From Clostridia bacterium (GTDB taxonomy: Bacteria; Bacillota; Clostridia; Acetivibrionales; STF1-152), in the NCBI GenBank assembly GCA_028280575.1, contig JANQLN010000021.1, positions 35,164 to 99,163 on the forward strand: a stretch of 64,000 nt of DNA, in the 5' to 3' direction. Of this stretch, positions 18,733 to 28,269 are shown piece by piece. Positions within the stretch are counted from its first letter, which is position 1. Each line of letters begins with the position of its first letter. Position numbers and translations under genes: made by a program. The notes beneath the pieces were generated by a model. That model was given only the letters and a program-made list of their open reading frames with translations. It made no database searches and had not been told where the DNA came from.

Positions 18733-18838
18733 GGAGTCTGCCGGTAAAACCATATATACAGATTTTTTATAAATCTTCATGTTCTATGCAATATGACATT
18801 CCATATTATCTGAATACATGCCGTTTCCGGCAGACTCC
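18733..18838. repeat. Perfect 12-bp inverted repeat with an 82-bp spacer
   Basis: GGAGTCTGCCGG at 18733-18744 is exactly complementary to CCGGCAGACTCC at 18827-18838. It lies in the untranslated gap after the YtxH-like gene. The arms are GC-rich in an AT-rich gap. It could be a long stem-loop RNA or an ancient repeat edge. Confidence 0.6.
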
Positions 18839-18870
18839 CTGCCGATTATAATTACCGGAAAAATAAAATA

Positions 18871-19056
18871 TTACCTGAAAAGCTCCACAACATCACTTAT
18901 AATCTGTCCCGATTTTCTCATAAAATCCCTTCCGTCATGCATCATTTTACGCTTGTATTTCTTCCTGGACATATCGCCGTTCATCATCATGCTCATTGAA
19001 GCTCCTATAATGCCTCCTATTATTAATCCTTTTGTAAATCCGCCTCTTTGCATCAT
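18871..19056 (-). CDS. Small YtxH-like membrane protein
   Basis: 61 residues: a glycine-rich hydrophobic segment (GLIIGGIIGASMSMM), then a basic, Met/Lys-rich amphipathic helix. This is the shape of YtxH-type general stress or envelope-associated proteins, but the match is by architecture only. Its ATG overlaps the PRC-barrel stop by ATGA, so the two are made together. Confidence 0.7.
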   Translation of the reverse strand: MMQRGGFTKGLIIGGIIGASMSMMMNGDMSRKKYKRKMMHDGRDFMRKSGQIISDVVELFR

Positions 19057-19598
19057 TGTCGCTGTTCACTCCCTCCAAATAGTTTTTTAAGTCCTTTACC
19101 TGAGCTGATCATTTCTTCAAGCGACTGTTTGCCAACAATCATTTGATCTTTTCCAAATTCAACATTCCCTATGAGCGGAATGACATTTCTTCCTTCTATT
19201 ATGTCCTGCATTATACCATCTGTTATTTCTACACCTTCCATTATTCCATACTCAAAATCAAACAAAATATCTCTTACGGCTCCCAGCTCATCTCCTGAAT
19301 CTGAAAATATTTTGTAGCCTCTTACTGAATTTTTTTTACCGAACCTTTTTTTAAATTCCCCATTACTCATCTTTTTAATACATGAATGCTCGGTTACCAC
19401 AATAGCATCTCTTCCCAGGCTTAAAATATTATCTTTTTCAATTACCTTTTTTTTTAGCTCGTAGCCATTTTGCTCAATCAATATACCTTTTAGCTTCCTT
19501 GTCTTTATATCAAACAGTACATCCTTGACAGCTCCCATTTTAACGCCCTGTTTTGAATCAATAACAGGAAGGCCTATAACCTCATTACATTTAAGCAA
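19053..19598 (-). CDS. PRC-barrel domain protein (two repeats)
   Basis: Two PRC-barrel-like repeats of about 75 residues are visible: GLPVIDSKQGVKMGAVKDVLFD and GYKIFSDSGDELGAVRDILFD. Such proteins bind partners at the membrane or in RNA processing, and clostridial two-barrel forms occur with YtxH-like genes. The ORF track starts at GTG 19607. The TTG at 19598 is better placed, with a perfect AGGTGAT upstream, giving 181 residues beginning MLKCNEVIG. Confidence 0.82.
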   Translation of the reverse strand: MLKCNEVIGLPVIDSKQGVKMGAVKDVLFDIKTRKLKGILIEQNGYELKKKVIEKDNILSLGRDAIVVTEHSCIKKMSNGEFKKRFGKKNSVRGYKIFSDSGDELGAVRDILFDFEYGIMEGVEITDGIMQDIIEGRNVIPLIGNVEFGKDQMIVGKQSLEEMISSGKGLKKLFGGSEQRQ

Positions 19599-19700
19599 TA
19601 TTATCACCTTTTGTATTTTAAAAAAAATGATTTTAATCTTATTATTGCAATTAACCTTTAAGAAAATTCATATTTTTAAGAGTGGAATAATTTACAATCA

Positions 19701-19721
19701 AATTGAATTTGAAATTCAATT
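19701..19721. promoter_or_regulatory. 21-bp AT-rich palindrome between divergent genes
   Basis: AATTGAATTT-G-AAATTCAATT has perfect 10-bp arms and a single central base. It lies between the PRC-barrel gene (minus) and the DUF1015 gene (plus), a plausible operator position. AT-rich palindromes also arise by chance, so function is uncertain. Confidence 0.35.
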
Positions 19722-19778
19722 GATTATTATAGACAGTTATGTGGTAAAGTATTAATAAAAGATTTTTGTGAGGTGCTT

Positions 19779-21128
19779 ATGAATTATAGAGAAGAGTTTT
19801 TGGCTTTGGGAATAAATATACCTGAAATTATACTTCCCAATAATAGTATTGATATGAACAAATGGTCTGTTGTCGCATGTGACCAGTTTACTTCCCAGCC
19901 GGATTACTGGAAGCAGGTAGAAAATATAGTTGGCAGCGCTCCCTCCACATTAAAAATGATTCTTCCTGAAGTCTATCTTGGAGCTGAAGATGAAACGGAC
20001 AGAATAAAAAAAATTAACAATAATATGTATGAATACTTGCAAAAAGGCATACTGCAAACCCACAAGCCCGGTTTCATCTATGTGGAACGTACTGTAAACG
20101 GCAAGAACAGGAAGGGTCTTGTAATATCTATTGACCTGGAAAAATATGATTATTCTGAAGATGCCGCGTCCTTAATCCGTGCTACGGAAGGCACCGTAAT
20201 TGACAGGCTGCCACCCCGAATCAGAATCAGGAAAAATGCTCCGCTGGAAATTCCCCATGTAATGGTGCTTATTGATGATGCTGACAAGAAAATTATTGAA
20301 CCGATTAAAGAGCATAAAAAAAACCTGCCAAGAGCTTATGATTTTAAGCTCATGCAAGGGGGCGGCAGTATTGCAGGATACCATGTAAATGACAGCTTCC
20401 TTTTTGAATCAATTATTTCAGGCCTTAAAAATCTTAAAGACCCTGCAAATTACAAAAGCAGGTACCGGCTTACGCCGGACACTCCGGTGATGCTTTTTGC
20501 AATAGGAGACGGCAACCATTCTCTGGCATCTGCAAAAGCGCATTGGGAAAATATAAAGGCGGGCAATGACCCTGGACTGCTAAAAAATCATCCGGCAAGA
20601 TATGCTCTTGTGGAGCTTGTTAATATTCACGATAAAGGCCTTGAATTTGAGCCCATACACAGGGTTATATTCAATGCAGATACGGATTCGTTTTTTGAAG
20701 GTATGAAAAAATTCTTAAATGATAATAATGCTTCGCTGAAAATAGAATATACGGCTTCCCTGGAAGAGGCAAAGCTGCTGGCATTAAAGCTCTCCGGCAT
20801 TACTACCCATGTTATTCCTTTCATGTCAGCAAATTCCTTCGGGACAATTATCATAAATAATCCTCCCCATACCATTTCTATTGGAAGCTTGCAGGGATTT
20901 ATTGATTTTTATTGTCCAAAAAACGGTATAGAGGTGGATTACATCCATGGAAGCAGCCAGCTTGTCAAATTGGGAACTAAAAAAGGCAACATCGGCTTTT
21001 ATATGCCTTCAATGGATAAGGGTGATTTTTTTAAAACAATTATAAATGAGGGTGTTCTTCCTAAAAAATCATTTTCAATGGGTGAGGCGGAGGAAAAGAG
21101 ATATTATATCGAATGCAGGAGGATATGA
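19779..21128 (+). CDS. DUF1015 family protein
   Basis: About 449 residues. It matches the DUF1015 family by its start (an ILPxxxIDxxKWSVVACDQFTSQP region), the highly conserved GDGNHSLASAKAHWE, and the C-terminal GVLPKKSFSMGEAEEKRYYIECR. The fold is thought to relate to ParB/sulfiredoxin proteins, but the biochemical role of this branch is not something I can state. The ORF track starts at GTG 19773. The GAGGTG there is the ribosome site for the ATG at 19779. A weak stem-loop (AAATGC/GCATTT) follows the stop. Confidence 0.88.
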   Translation: MNYREEFLALGINIPEIILPNNSIDMNKWSVVACDQFTSQPDYWKQVENIVGSAPSTLKMILPEVYLGAEDETDRIKKINNNMYEYLQKGILQTHKPGFIYVERTVNGKNRKGLVISIDLEKYDYSEDAASLIRATEGTVIDRLPPRIRIRKNAPLEIPHVMVLIDDADKKIIEPIKEHKKNLPRAYDFKLMQGGGSIAGYHVNDSFLFESIISGLKNLKDPANYKSRYRLTPDTPVMLFAIGDGNHSLASAKAHWENIKAGNDPGLLKNHPARYALVELVNIHDKGLEFEPIHRVIFNADTDSFFEGMKKFLNDNNASLKIEYTASLEEAKLLALKLSGITTHVIPFMSANSFGTIIINNPPHTISIGSLQGFIDFYCPKNGIEVDYIHGSSQLVKLGTKKGNIGFYMPSMDKGDFFKTIINEGVLPKKSFSMGEAEEKRYYIECRRI

Positions 21129-21180
21129 AGTATCAAATGCTGAATAAAAAAGCATTTTTATTACGAATAGGTTAAAATGT

Positions 21181-21209
21181 TTGATTTTAAGGTTTCAGTA
21201 TTGTATAAT
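21181..21209 (+). promoter_or_regulatory. Probable promoter of the exopolysaccharide operon
   Basis: TTGATT and TATAAT are separated by exactly 17 bp, about 100 bp before the pelF-like start. From here genes run almost without gaps to 37427. Confidence 0.6.
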
Positions 21210-21312
21210 CTTCAATATATTTATAGAAAAAAGGTATTTTTAATATGCTATATATAGATTTTGGACATAATTTAAAAATTTAGCGCATTTTTATATTTGT
21301 GGGGAATGCTTC

Positions 21313-23061
21313 ATGAATAGCAAGTTAAAGGTTATGATGGCTACTGAAGGTACTTACCCCTTTCACCTCGGAGGTGTCAGTAGCTGGTGTGATATGCTTG
21401 TTAATAATTTAAGCAAGAATATTGAATTCACTGTTTTTAGTATAATGATGAATCCTTTTGTTGAGGAAAAGTTTACCCTGCCCTATAATGCAAAGCTTAT
21501 CAAGGTACCCCTGTGGGGAACGGAAGAGCCGAGCGAGCACCTGGAAATACCATTTTCTCAGGTATATATTGCAAAAAAGTACACGGTTGACAAAATAGTA
21601 TCTGAAAAATTTATACCTCTTTTTGATGTATTTATTGAAGAAATCATCAGCCTTGACAAATCTCCGGAAAGGCTGGCAAACGTCATTTTGGAAATGTACA
21701 GGTTTTTTACCGAATACGAATATAAAAAGAGCTTTAAATCAAAGCTTGTATGGGACCATTACAAAAAAATGATACTTGATTATGCCAAGGATAAAAATAA
21801 CAATATGGCCCAGCCTGATATATATTCCCTTATACAGAGCCTGGGTTGGCTGTACAGGTTCTTTAATATAATTAATACTCCCATGCCGGCTGTTCATGTT
21901 TGCCATTCGGCTGCTGCGGCATTTTGCGGAGTGCCCTGTGTTTTGCTGAAATTACTCAACAAAACACCTTACCTGCTCACTGAGCATGGGATTTATTTAA
22001 GAGAACAATACCTTGCATTGTCAAAAAGGAACTATTCTTCCTTTTTAAATACTTTTTTAACAAGGATGATATTATCTATAGTAACATTAAGCTACCATTT
22101 TGCAGACCAGGTTTCGCCGGTATGCAGCTATAATACAAGATGGGAGAAAAAATTTGGTGTGGATAGCAAACGCCTTACCGTAATATATAACGGTGTGGAT
22201 AAAAATGTTTTTACACCGTCTGGCAATGCCAAAAAAAATAAAGTGCCTACGGTAGTTTCCATTGCCAGAATAGATCCTGTAAAGGATATAAAAACTCTGA
22301 TAAAATCTGCTGCCGTCGTAAAACAGCAGCTGCCGGATGTTAAATTTATTGTATATGGCTCAGTAGCAGTTCCTGAATATTTTGAAGAATGTAAAAAGCT
22401 TAAAGATGATCTTAAGCTTGATGATACCTTTATCTTTGGCGGACATCTGAAAAATGTAGCTGCCGGTTATTCTGCCGGAGATGTGATAGTACTGACAAGT
22501 ATAACCGAGGGGTTTCCATATTCGGTTATTGAAGCAATGATGTCGGGCAAGCCCGTTGTAGCTACCGATGTTGGAGGCATAAAGGAAGCCCTTGGAGGCG
22601 GTGGCATAGTAGTACAGCCACAAAACCGGGAGCAGATCGCAAGCGGTATATTAAAGCTTTTGAAAAACCCGTCCCTTAGATTCGAACTGGGACAAGAAGC
22701 AAGAGAGCGTGCGCTGAATTATTTCACAACGGGAAGCTTTCTATCAATGTATTTAAGGAGCTACTTAAAGCTTGCACTCGCTCAAAAAACGGGTGAGAGG
22801 CCTAAAAGTATTACAAGGCTTAAGGAGCAAAAAATATTATTGGAAGACGGCATGGTGCTGTTAAACAGAGGTCATGCCGCGGAGGCAATTAGTAAATTAA
22901 GAATGGCGGCAGATCAATATCCGACTTCACTTTCTGTTCCGGTAATACTTACCCAGATTGCATATGCATATAATATACTGGGTGAATACGACAGGTCGTT
23001 TAATGAACTTGAAAAAGCAAATATTATGAACAGTTTGTTAGGGCAAAGGAGTACGGGATAA
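21313..23061 (+). CDS. pelF: PelF-type GT4 glycosyltransferase with C-terminal helical repeat tail
   Basis: A cytoplasmic retaining glycosyltransferase. The N-terminus MATEGTYPFHLGGVSSWCD is the PelF signature. The GT-B C-terminal domain shows VVSIARIDPVKDIKTLI, then the nucleotide-sugar site ITEGFPYSVIEAMMSGKPVVATDVGG. PelF is known to use UDP-GlcNAc/UDP-GalNAc to polymerise Pel. At 582 residues it is longer than the usual ~500. The last 65 residues (LNRGHAAEAISKLR, YNILGEYDRSFNELEKA) look TPR-like. ATG follows GGGGA. It is the first gene of the operon. Confidence 0.9.
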   Translation: MNSKLKVMMATEGTYPFHLGGVSSWCDMLVNNLSKNIEFTVFSIMMNPFVEEKFTLPYNAKLIKVPLWGTEEPSEHLEIPFSQVYIAKKYTVDKIVSEKFIPLFDVFIEEIISLDKSPERLANVILEMYRFFTEYEYKKSFKSKLVWDHYKKMILDYAKDKNNNMAQPDIYSLIQSLGWLYRFFNIINTPMPAVHVCHSAAAAFCGVPCVLLKLLNKTPYLLTEHGIYLREQYLALSKRNYSSFLNTFLTRMILSIVTLSYHFADQVSPVCSYNTRWEKKFGVDSKRLTVIYNGVDKNVFTPSGNAKKNKVPTVVSIARIDPVKDIKTLIKSAAVVKQQLPDVKFIVYGSVAVPEYFEECKKLKDDLKLDDTFIFGGHLKNVAAGYSAGDVIVLTSITEGFPYSVIEAMMSGKPVVATDVGGIKEALGGGGIVVQPQNREQIASGILKLLKNPSLRFELGQEARERALNYFTTGSFLSMYLRSYLKLALAQKTGERPKSITRLKEQKILLEDGMVLLNRGHAAEAISKLRMAADQYPTSLSVPVILTQIAYAYNILGEYDRSFNELEKANIMNSLLGQRSTG

Positions 23062-23077
23062 GCCAGGAGGTTGCTGC

Positions 23078-23461
23078 ATGGAATTCAAAAGACAAATATT
23101 TGGTTACAGACCTGAAGATGTCTATACTAAATTGGAAAAGATGAACGAAGAACACACTGAATTGGTGAATAAATTAAAATCGGATATGGCACTTGTCAAT
23201 GAGGAAATAGATAATCTTGAAAAGCAAAAAAAGGCTCTGGAACAAGAAATTGAAAATAATGCCCGGGACAGGCTTTTAGAAATTCTTTATGACAAATATA
23301 TGAATGCTGTTAAAAAAGTATATCAAGTAAACAAAATAATTACGACAAATATAGAAGATGAAAAATTTATTTTAAATGGTCTTAAGGAAAGGCAGGAAAA
23401 AATATCCAAGTCGATGGAGGAGTACATGGATAATTTGAAAAGTATAATTGATAGCCATTAA
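23078..23461 (+). CDS. DivIVA-like coiled-coil protein, short
   Basis: 127 residues. It starts MEFKRQIFGYRPEDVYTKLE, reminiscent of the DivIVA N-terminal membrane-binding motif, followed by heptad-rich helix (LVNEEIDNLEKQKKALEQEIE). No enzyme motif. GGAGG precedes the ATG, 16 bp after pelF. Together with the next gene it may scaffold or localise the exopolysaccharide machinery (inference). Confidence 0.6.
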   Translation: MEFKRQIFGYRPEDVYTKLEKMNEEHTELVNKLKSDMALVNEEIDNLEKQKKALEQEIENNARDRLLEILYDKYMNAVKKVYQVNKIITTNIEDEKFILNGLKERQEKISKSMEEYMDNLKSIIDSH

Positions 23462-23477
23462 GGGGGAATATGGCAAA

Positions 23478-24641
23478 ATGGGAAGCAAATATTTCGACCT
23501 CTCCTTTAAAGGTCTTAATATTAAAGAAGTTAATAAATATATTAAAAATATGGAAAATAGTTACAAAGAACAATTGGATTTACTGGACGGAGAGTTGAAA
23601 AGCTTATCCGACAGGCGTACTATGCTCGAAAAAGATATGGAAAAATTAAAAAATAAAAACCCCGGATATAATTTGGAGCTTCTTGAATTTGCGTTAAAAT
23701 ATACCGAAAAGCTTGATCTTCTTTTTAAGGATTTTATAAAAAAGGAGTGTGTTGATTTAAATTCAGCATATAATGATAAATTAGGTAAATATAGGGAAAA
23801 GGCTAAAAATATGGAAAGTGGTATTTACAAGACAAAAGATTATTTACGCCTTTTTATGCAGGACATTGTAAAACTGATTAATAAAAGCAACGATACACCC
23901 CTACCGGAGTCTGATCCTTCAAAATCCAAAGAGAATAAACCAAGTATTCTATTGTTTAAAAAGGGACAGGAGCATTTAAAAGAAAAAAAACAATTGGAAA
24001 AAATAACGGCAGACGGCATTTCCTCATGGAATGGTGAAGGCATGAGGGAGGATAAAACAAAAGAAGCTGATGTATTGAATAAAGATACCATATTGCCGTT
24101 TAACAAAAAGGGTAAAACCCAAACCTCCCCCGGCAAAAGCGATTTTTGGGATATAGATGTTGATGAATTAACCGATGAATCCTTACCTGGAAGCGGGGAC
24201 GGGGGCTTATTGGATGAAAATATCATTTTACCGGGCGTACCTCCGGCTTATAAAGAGCCTGAAGGGAATGATCCACGTGACTGCGAAGAAAGGGATGAAC
24301 CACACACAAACCAAGGAGATGGCAAAGCAGCGGAAAATGAAGAGAAAAACCCGGATACTGAAAATATGGATATGGCTAAAAGTTACAAGGAAGCTGCCGA
24401 TGAAAAAGAAAGACCCGGTATTGTATCAAAATCAAGCAAGGCCCTGGAGATTGAAATTGACGAATTGAGAATTAAATATATAGTAGGTAAATTGGCAGGC
24501 AAGGATATTTTTGACAAGAACGGCAATATTGTGATAAGTGAAGGGAGCAAAATAACGCCGGAAGTTATTCAAAATGCTGAGAATGAAGAAAAGCTTGCCG
24601 AGCTTATTATAAATATGAAAATACCGGAATTTGGTGAATAA
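23478..24641 (+). CDS. DivIVA-like coiled-coil protein with acidic linker and C-terminal small domain
   Basis: About 387 residues. The N-terminus (FDLSFKGLNIKEVNKYIKNME) echoes the preceding protein, so the two may be paralogs. A coiled coil to about residue 150 is followed by a long charged, probably disordered linker rich in Glu, Asp, Lys and Pro. The last 60 residues form a compact conserved-looking domain (YIVGKLAGKDIFDKNGNIVISEG, ITPEVIQNA). The track's start is upstream. GGGGGAA nine bases before ATG 23478 supports this one. The C-terminal domain's function is unknown to me. Confidence 0.6.
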   Translation: MGSKYFDLSFKGLNIKEVNKYIKNMENSYKEQLDLLDGELKSLSDRRTMLEKDMEKLKNKNPGYNLELLEFALKYTEKLDLLFKDFIKKECVDLNSAYNDKLGKYREKAKNMESGIYKTKDYLRLFMQDIVKLINKSNDTPLPESDPSKSKENKPSILLFKKGQEHLKEKKQLEKITADGISSWNGEGMREDKTKEADVLNKDTILPFNKKGKTQTSPGKSDFWDIDVDELTDESLPGSGDGGLLDENIILPGVPPAYKEPEGNDPRDCEERDEPHTNQGDGKAAENEEKNPDTENMDMAKSYKEAADEKERPGIVSKSSKALEIEIDELRIKYIVGKLAGKDIFDKNGNIVISEGSKITPEVIQNAENEEKLAELIINMKIPEFGE

Positions 24642-24646
24642 AGCTT

Positions 24647-26251
24647 ATGGAAAAAACAATAGCAGCACCAATTAATATTAATAGCAAGGCTTTTGATGCC
24701 CTGGTAGAGGAAATATGCAAAAGGAACAGTTCACCGCAGGACCACTACGAGGTTGCAGCTATTATTGAATCTATAGGCTGGAACGATACTATGATATCCC
24801 AAACTTTCGGGTGCGAAGATGTATTTGACCTGGCCTACGAAGTATATATGTCCATAACGGGCAACACAATCTATACTTCTGCGGCACCAAAACAAAAAAC
24901 AAGCTTTATAATGCTTATATTTATGTTTATCAAAAACTTTCTAAGGGGAGCAATTTTTGCGCTGCCTATGGCAGTATCTGTATTTTCCATGCTGACCCTT
25001 AAATTTTCATTATGGTCATATCTATATCTTTCAACCGAGCTTGCAACCAGTATCGCAATCGGTACAATATTGAGCTTTATGACAGTCGGGGGTTTTACAC
25101 AGGCTATAGCAAGGAAGGGTTTTGCATATGTAAAGCAGGGATACTACCACCTGGCAAAAAGGATTGTAATCAAATTTGTTAAATTCGGATATTTTACATG
25201 CTTTATAATATCCTGCCTGATGCTTTTTACAAATCTTTTCATTGAAGCCTTTCCCTACAGGATGACGATAGTTATAGTATTATTTTACTTTTTCCTGTCA
25301 TCCATCTGGCTTTCCACAACAGTTATGTATATCCTGGAAAAAGAGCTGGCATTTACAGGCCTTACCATACTGGGTATTTTTATGGTTTACATTCTTTTTA
25401 GGGTTAAGAATCTTGATATAATTTTTTCTCAGATAATATCACTTATTGTTGTTTCCATACTGGCATTTTTGTATATTTTATATGTTTTTAAAAAGGCAGG
25501 AAAAAAACAGGAAGAAGGAAAAAAAGCTTCACTTCCCAGGATGTCCATAACACTTTATTCAATACTGCCCTACTTCACATACGGTTTTTTGTATTTTACA
25601 CTCCTTTTTTCAGACCGGCTGACGGCCTGGTCTACAAATAACACGTATATGCCTTATATCATATGGTTCAGAGGTGAATACGAGCTAGGGCTGGATTTCG
25701 CACTTTTACTATTGATAGTTCCAATGGGAATAATTGAAGTGGTTGTCAATAAATTTATGGTAGACATTGAAAAAGGCATGAAAAATTTCATGGGATATGA
25801 ATCCCAGAGAATGAACAACCACTTTCTAAGGCAATACTATCGTATTATTCCGGTAATTTTCCTGTTTTCTGCCGTAAGCGCGGTAATCGTATATTTTGTA
25901 GTTATGAATATAACCCATATACCTGTATTCAACATACCTGTGGATCTAATCCCAAGCCAGGTAACACATTTTGTTTTTATTGTTGCACTTATTTCATATG
26001 CAGTTATTGCAATTGCTCTTATGAATGCCGTGATTCTTTTCTCTTTATCCCAGCCTGATTTTGCCGGACGTTCAACCCTGATTGCACTTATTTCCAATCT
26101 GGTTGTGGGATTTTTGCTGAGCAGGTGGATTGAATACCATTATGCTGCTTTCGGTCTTATGGCAGGGGCAATTGTATTTCTAATCATGACAACAATTATG
26201 GTAATACGTGTATTGAAGGATCTGGATTATTATTTATACGCCGGAGCATAA
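24647..26251 (+). CDS. PelG-like polytopic membrane protein, putative polysaccharide transporter
   Basis: 534 residues: a soluble N-terminus of about 85, then about 12 hydrophobic segments. The central stretch (LLFSDRLTAW, then YELGLDFALLLLIVPMGIIE) recalls the PelG pattern of DRW, a YD/YE-x-(P/G) motif and a long helix before the second half. The similarity is by eye and distant. Position next to pelF supports the call, since PelF and PelG act together in Pel synthesis and export. The extra N-terminal domain is unusual for PelG. It begins 5 bp after the previous stop. Confidence 0.6.
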   Translation: MEKTIAAPININSKAFDALVEEICKRNSSPQDHYEVAAIIESIGWNDTMISQTFGCEDVFDLAYEVYMSITGNTIYTSAAPKQKTSFIMLIFMFIKNFLRGAIFALPMAVSVFSMLTLKFSLWSYLYLSTELATSIAIGTILSFMTVGGFTQAIARKGFAYVKQGYYHLAKRIVIKFVKFGYFTCFIISCLMLFTNLFIEAFPYRMTIVIVLFYFFLSSIWLSTTVMYILEKELAFTGLTILGIFMVYILFRVKNLDIIFSQIISLIVVSILAFLYILYVFKKAGKKQEEGKKASLPRMSITLYSILPYFTYGFLYFTLLFSDRLTAWSTNNTYMPYIIWFRGEYELGLDFALLLLIVPMGIIEVVVNKFMVDIEKGMKNFMGYESQRMNNHFLRQYYRIIPVIFLFSAVSAVIVYFVVMNITHIPVFNIPVDLIPSQVTHFVFIVALISYAVIAIALMNAVILFSLSQPDFAGRSTLIALISNLVVGFLLSRWIEYHYAAFGLMAGAIVFLIMTTIMVIRVLKDLDYYLYAGA

Positions 26252-26259
26252 AGGAGGCT

Positions 26260-28269
26260 ATGATTTTGTACCTGCAATATGATTACAGCAGTTTTACAAG
26301 CCAGGCATCCCAATCGGTCAGGTATATAATGGCTTTTGTTTTCCTGTTTGTAATTGTACCAAGATTAATTTTAACGGGATATAAAAAAATATCTTTTGAA
26401 AATATTGTTTCCTGCTATATAAGGATTGTATTTTTTTATATCCTTACAGGTTATTTGCTCGTAGCCCTCAAGCTCTATGAAGTGCTGGCGATTTTGCTCG
26501 TTCTCCTCGCCTTATATATTCGTAAATATGTATCTGAGAATAATATAGCCAATTTCCTTGAGCTCCTTTCAGTAGTACAATTGAAAATTTTGAACTACGC
26601 AGACGGTTTGAATTCTCCTTTAAATGCATTAAAAAAAACATATTCAAAAATCTTAAAAGGCATTCACACTCTATTTTCATTAATTACAAGCACTCCTCAG
26701 GCAATCGTAAATAATTTATTATTAACGGCAGTCGTTGCCTATTCGGCATGGTTGAGATTTTATGACGCAATGCTTAACGCCGCACCTGCCATGTCCGACG
26801 CATATGTAACCCTTGCATGGATGAAATATATTGACCGCAGGATACTTTTTCATGATGAAATATATCCACAGGGTTTTCACATTTATCTTTCCTTTATACA
26901 AAAATTTTCAACGATAGACCCTCTTTATGTATTGAGGTACACAGGCCCGTTAAATGGCGTACTTATTGCATTAGGCCTTTATTTTACAATATCGGGACTT
27001 ACAAAAAACAAAACTGCAGGAATAATTTCCGCTTTCCTGTACGGTGTCTGCGGTAATTTTATGACCCTGGAATGGGCACGGCAAGCATCTACAAACTCAC
27101 AGGAATTCGCTTTCGTTTTCATTCTCCCCTCACTTTATTTTCTTTATAAATATATAAAGGAAAATAAAAAATCAGACCTTATTACGGCGGGGATTGGCAT
27201 TACAATAACCGGTCTTGTACACACACTGGCTTTCATGCTATGTGGTATTGGAATGGGTGTAATACTTTTTATTGTCCTGACGGAAAAAAACAAAATTAAC
27301 AGATGGAATACCGGTTTGAAAATAATTATTACCGGAATCCTATCGGTCCTTATATCAATGACCCCAATAGGATTAGGCCTGCTTTTAAAGAAAAGGGCAA
27401 ATGAATCCGCAGCAAATTATCTGGCCAGTACGGCAAATGACATCCTTTCCCCTACCCTTATAACATCTGATTACATTGCCCTTTTTGCAATATCCGTCAT
27501 TTTTTTATTTGTATTGTTCAACTTATTCAAGTGGAACAAATTATCCATGGAAAAGTTCATACTGTTATTTTCCATTTCAACTTTTACTCTCCACTATATG
27601 GGGGGGCCGATTACAAAAAGTATAATGGTATCTTCACGTTCGGGTGAATTGTGGGCAATTGTATCAGCAGCTTCAATCGGTACAGGTTTTTATATCCTTA
27701 CAAGGATATTCAAGCATGCGAAAAACAGCAGTCTGATAATTTCGCTTGCAGGCTTTGCAGCCGTGGCATTTGTTGTTTTCTCAATAAATCCCCAACATAT
27801 TGCTCCTTATAAAATGGAATGGAACAGTACGGTGGAGCAATATTTAAGTATAAGCAAGAATTTCAGGCCCACAAACTGGACTATTGTCTCTTCACAGTAT
27901 GAAAGCTATGACCTGGCCTTAGGCAAAGGCTATCACAATTATGTCGACAGCCTGCTGGAAAAAATAGACCCTGAAAAAGACCCAAAGGATAGCTTCGGCA
28001 TTGATTACGGTGAAGATATTTTTATTTACTATGAAAAAGTCATATTCCAGCTTCCCCAAAGCAATCACATATATGACCTTTTAGAAGAGGATTATGAAAG
28101 GAGAAAGCTGGAAAGAGAACAATTAGAGCAATGGATTGCGGACTATAAAAAAAATAATGACAACATGACCGTATATTACGAGGATGAAGTTTTAAAAGTA
28201 TACCATATTAAAATAAAAATGGATGAAGAAGAGAAAAATAAAAGGATATGGGGGTCAGGACGGGTATGA
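26260..28269 (+). CDS. Large polytopic membrane protein, GT-C glycosyltransferase-like (copy 1)
   Basis: 669 residues, with 11-13 hydrophobic segments and a soluble C-terminal tail of about 130 residues. The first extracytoplasmic loop holds an acidic motif (MSDAYVTLAWMKYID) and then IYPQGFH, the arrangement of GT-C enzymes that use lipid-phosphate sugars. The tail ends in ADYKKNNDNMTVYYEDEVLKVY, also found in the next gene. Either ATG 26260 (very close to AAGGAGG) or TTG 26266 could be the start. Specific substrate unknown. Confidence 0.6.
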   Translation: MILYLQYDYSSFTSQASQSVRYIMAFVFLFVIVPRLILTGYKKISFENIVSCYIRIVFFYILTGYLLVALKLYEVLAILLVLLALYIRKYVSENNIANFLELLSVVQLKILNYADGLNSPLNALKKTYSKILKGIHTLFSLITSTPQAIVNNLLLTAVVAYSAWLRFYDAMLNAAPAMSDAYVTLAWMKYIDRRILFHDEIYPQGFHIYLSFIQKFSTIDPLYVLRYTGPLNGVLIALGLYFTISGLTKNKTAGIISAFLYGVCGNFMTLEWARQASTNSQEFAFVFILPSLYFLYKYIKENKKSDLITAGIGITITGLVHTLAFMLCGIGMGVILFIVLTEKNKINRWNTGLKIIITGILSVLISMTPIGLGLLLKKRANESAANYLASTANDILSPTLITSDYIALFAISVIFLFVLFNLFKWNKLSMEKFILLFSISTFTLHYMGGPITKSIMVSSRSGELWAIVSAASIGTGFYILTRIFKHAKNSSLIISLAGFAAVAFVVFSINPQHIAPYKMEWNSTVEQYLSISKNFRPTNWTIVSSQYESYDLALGKGYHNYVDSLLEKIDPEKDPKDSFGIDYGEDIFIYYEKVIFQLPQSNHIYDLLEEDYERRKLEREQLEQWIADYKKNNDNMTVYYEDEVLKVYHIKIKMDEEEKNKRIWGSGRV

